From NCBI RefSeq assembly GCF_026343945.1, contig NZ_JAPKNJ010000004.1, forward strand, positions 248,001-312,000: DNA of 64,000 bases. Direction: 5' to 3'. How positions within the stretch are numbered: the first letter of the stretch is position 1; each line of letters opens with the position of its first letter. The notes below the pieces were generated by a model. It was not told where the DNA came from. It made no database searches and worked only from the letters and a program-made list of their open reading frames with translations. The position numbers and the translations under genes are program-made. This document shows positions 62,865 through 64,000 of this stretch, piece after piece. The stretch is from Kaistia algarum (GTDB taxonomy: Bacteria; Pseudomonadota; Alphaproteobacteria; Rhizobiales; Kaistiaceae).

Positions 62865-64000
62865 GTGCAGGCTGGGTTCGCAGCGCAGGCTTCCGCTTTC
62901 GACGTCACCGAGGCGTCCATCGCCAAGATCGGGGCAGCGCTCGATGAGGGACGGGTCACCAGCGTCGAGCTTGTCGTCCACTATCTGAACCGCATCGCCT
63001 TCTATGACCGGCGCGGGCTGCGGCTGAATGCTGTGCCGGTGCTTAATCCGCAGGCGCTGAACGAGGCGGCGGAGGCCGACCGGCTCCGCGCCGCGGGAAC
63101 CGTTCTCGGCCCGCTGCACGGCATCCCGTTCACGGTGAAGGACAGCTACAAGGTCAAGGGTTTGACCGTCGCCGCCGGATCGCCAGCCTTTGCCGAACTG
63201 ATCGCCAACGAGGACGCGGCGGCGGTGGCGGCTCTGCGCAAGGCAGGTGCCATCTGCCTCGGCAAGACCAACATGCCGCCCATGGCGATCGGCGGCTTGC
63301 AGCGCGGCGTCTATGGCCGGGCAGAGAGCCCGTATAATCCCGACTATCTCGCCGCCGCCTGGCATTCCGGCTCGTCCTCCGGCTCGGGCGTCGCGGTGGC
63401 ATCGAGCCTCTGTGCTTTCGGCCTCGGCGAGGAGACCGTGTCGTCGGGCCGGTCTCCCGCTTCGAATAATGGCCTCGTCGCCTATACGCCCTCGCGCGGC
63501 CTGCTCTCCATTCGCGGCAACTGGCCGCTCTTCGCGCTGCGCGATACGGTCGTGCCGCATACGCGTAGCGTCGAGGACATGCTGGCGCTGCTGGACGCGA
63601 TCCTCGTGCCGGACGAGCAGACGGCCGGTGATCTCTGGCGGGCGCAGACAACGATCCCGCTTCCGTCCGTCGAGAGCATCCGCCCGGCGGACTTCGAGGC
63701 GCTCGCCAAGCCCGGCGCGCTTGCCGGCCTCACCATCGGCGTGCCGCGGATGTATGTCGGCACGGACACGGAAGCCGACGAGCCAATCGAGGTCCGGCCT
63801 TCGATCCTGAGCCTGTGGCGCGAGGCGGCCCTGGTTCTCGATGGGCTCGGCGCCAGGCTGGTGGAAGTCGATTATCCGGCCGTGTCGAACTACGAAAAGG
63901 ACCGGCCGGGCACGCGGAGCCTCGTCGATCGAGGCTGGATGCCGGACTACTGGAACGCCATCGAGATCGGCGACATGGTCGCGGCGAGCTGGGAGGAATT
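62865..64000 (+). CDS. Amidase signature family enzyme, N-terminal part (runs off window)
   Basis: From a GTG with AAGGAG seven bases upstream, 378 codons are open to the window edge. It shows the amidase layout: PLHGIPFTVKDSYKVKG with the catalytic lysine, then HSGSSSGSGVAVAS with the cis-serine. The usual GTDTGGSIR nucleophile region reads GEETVSSGRSPAS, a divergent form with serine in the expected place. It hydrolyses an amide bond in an unknown substrate. The gene follows the double operator at 62694-62727. Confidence 0.9.
   Translation, partial: MQAGFAAQASAFDVTEASIAKIGAALDEGRVTSVELVVHYLNRIAFYDRRGLRLNAVPVLNPQALNEAAEADRLRAAGTVLGPLHGIPFTVKDSYKVKGLTVAAGSPAFAELIANEDAAAVAALRKAGAICLGKTNMPPMAIGGLQRGVYGRAESPYNPDYLAAAWHSGSSSGSGVAVASSLCAFGLGEETVSSGRSPASNNGLVAYTPSRGLLSIRGNWPLFALRDTVVPHTRSVEDMLALLDAILVPDEQTAGDLWRAQTTIPLPSVESIRPADFEALAKPGALAGLTIGVPRMYVGTDTEADEPIEVRPSILSLWREAALVLDGLGARLVEVDYPAVSNYEKDRPGTRSLVDRGWMPDYWNAIEIGDMVAASWEE

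Noticed and set aside
62570..62959. Minus-strand open frame over the amidase promoter
   Set aside because: It overlaps the operator and the amidase start, and its translation lacks any family pattern.
1..64000. Integrated prophage, transposase or integrase genes
   Set aside because: No transposase, integrase or phage structural protein could be recognised on either strand, so transfer is argued only from composition.

Overview
The window is GC-rich, densely packed and looks like a chromosome segment of an alphaproteobacterium, most likely from the Hyphomicrobiales (Rhizobiales). The pointers are an Irr-type iron regulator, a Zur-type Fur protein, a bdhA-patatin-SDR operon, many short hairpin repeats of the kind common in this order, and the general codon and GC style. 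Genus cannot be fixed from sequence alone. Housekeeping genes (ispG, argG, typA, ppa, upp, one tRNA-Ala) lie between accessory catabolic and stress loci.

Layout. 1-2136: start of a PfkB sugar kinase and an adenine deaminase. 2194-3137: MarR regulator behind a perfect 13-bp inverted repeat, and a DUF1398 protein. 3378-11149: a tightly coupled catabolic operon with an N-carbamoylsarcosine-amidase-like hydrolase, ATP-dependent hydantoinase subunits A and B, an AA_synth-family protein, a GntR regulator, an epimerase/dehydratase and a formamidase-like hydrolase. 11368-15231: a DUF1254/DUF1214 protein convergent with a large exported arylsulfatase. 16643-19338: a lower-GC two-gene module, caspase-like protease plus lipase-like alpha/beta hydrolase, which resembles a defence or conflict system. 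19544-24177: 3-hydroxybutyrate dehydrogenase operon, zur and ispG. 24190-25849: an AT-rich DUF5677 gene and a block of palindromic repeats. 25850-35284: L,D-transpeptidase, outer-membrane barrel, PAP2 phosphatase, argG, phoD, irr, an SH3 protein, a 2-hydroxyacid dehydrogenase and a LacI regulator. 35319-44361: LacI operators, a MoeB-like enzyme, upp divergent from an adenosine deaminase homologue, a MarR regulator, typA, ppa and small proteins. 44508-48947: tRNA-Ala, a channel-like membrane protein, and a periplasmic methionine-oxidation repair locus (Met-rich MXKDX peptide, cytochrome b, YedY-like molybdoenzyme, exported MsrA and MsrB).

49465-61113 is the most interesting region. Two divergent gene sets flank an AraC regulator. 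The left set encodes AraC, a small acylphosphatase-like protein, a Rieske-only protein, a GST homologue and a second adenine deaminase. The right set encodes an adenosine-deaminase homologue, a complete BMP-type nucleoside ABC importer, and a Rieske-oxygenase catalytic subunit that has lost its own Rieske cluster. A Rieske-less oxygenase, a separate Rieske domain and a GST-like protein recall the NdmC/NdmD/NdmE arrangement of methylxanthine N-demethylation. I infer an uptake and oxidative catabolism pathway for a modified purine or nucleoside. The window ends with three small exported or hypothetical proteins and the start of an amidase behind a double operator.
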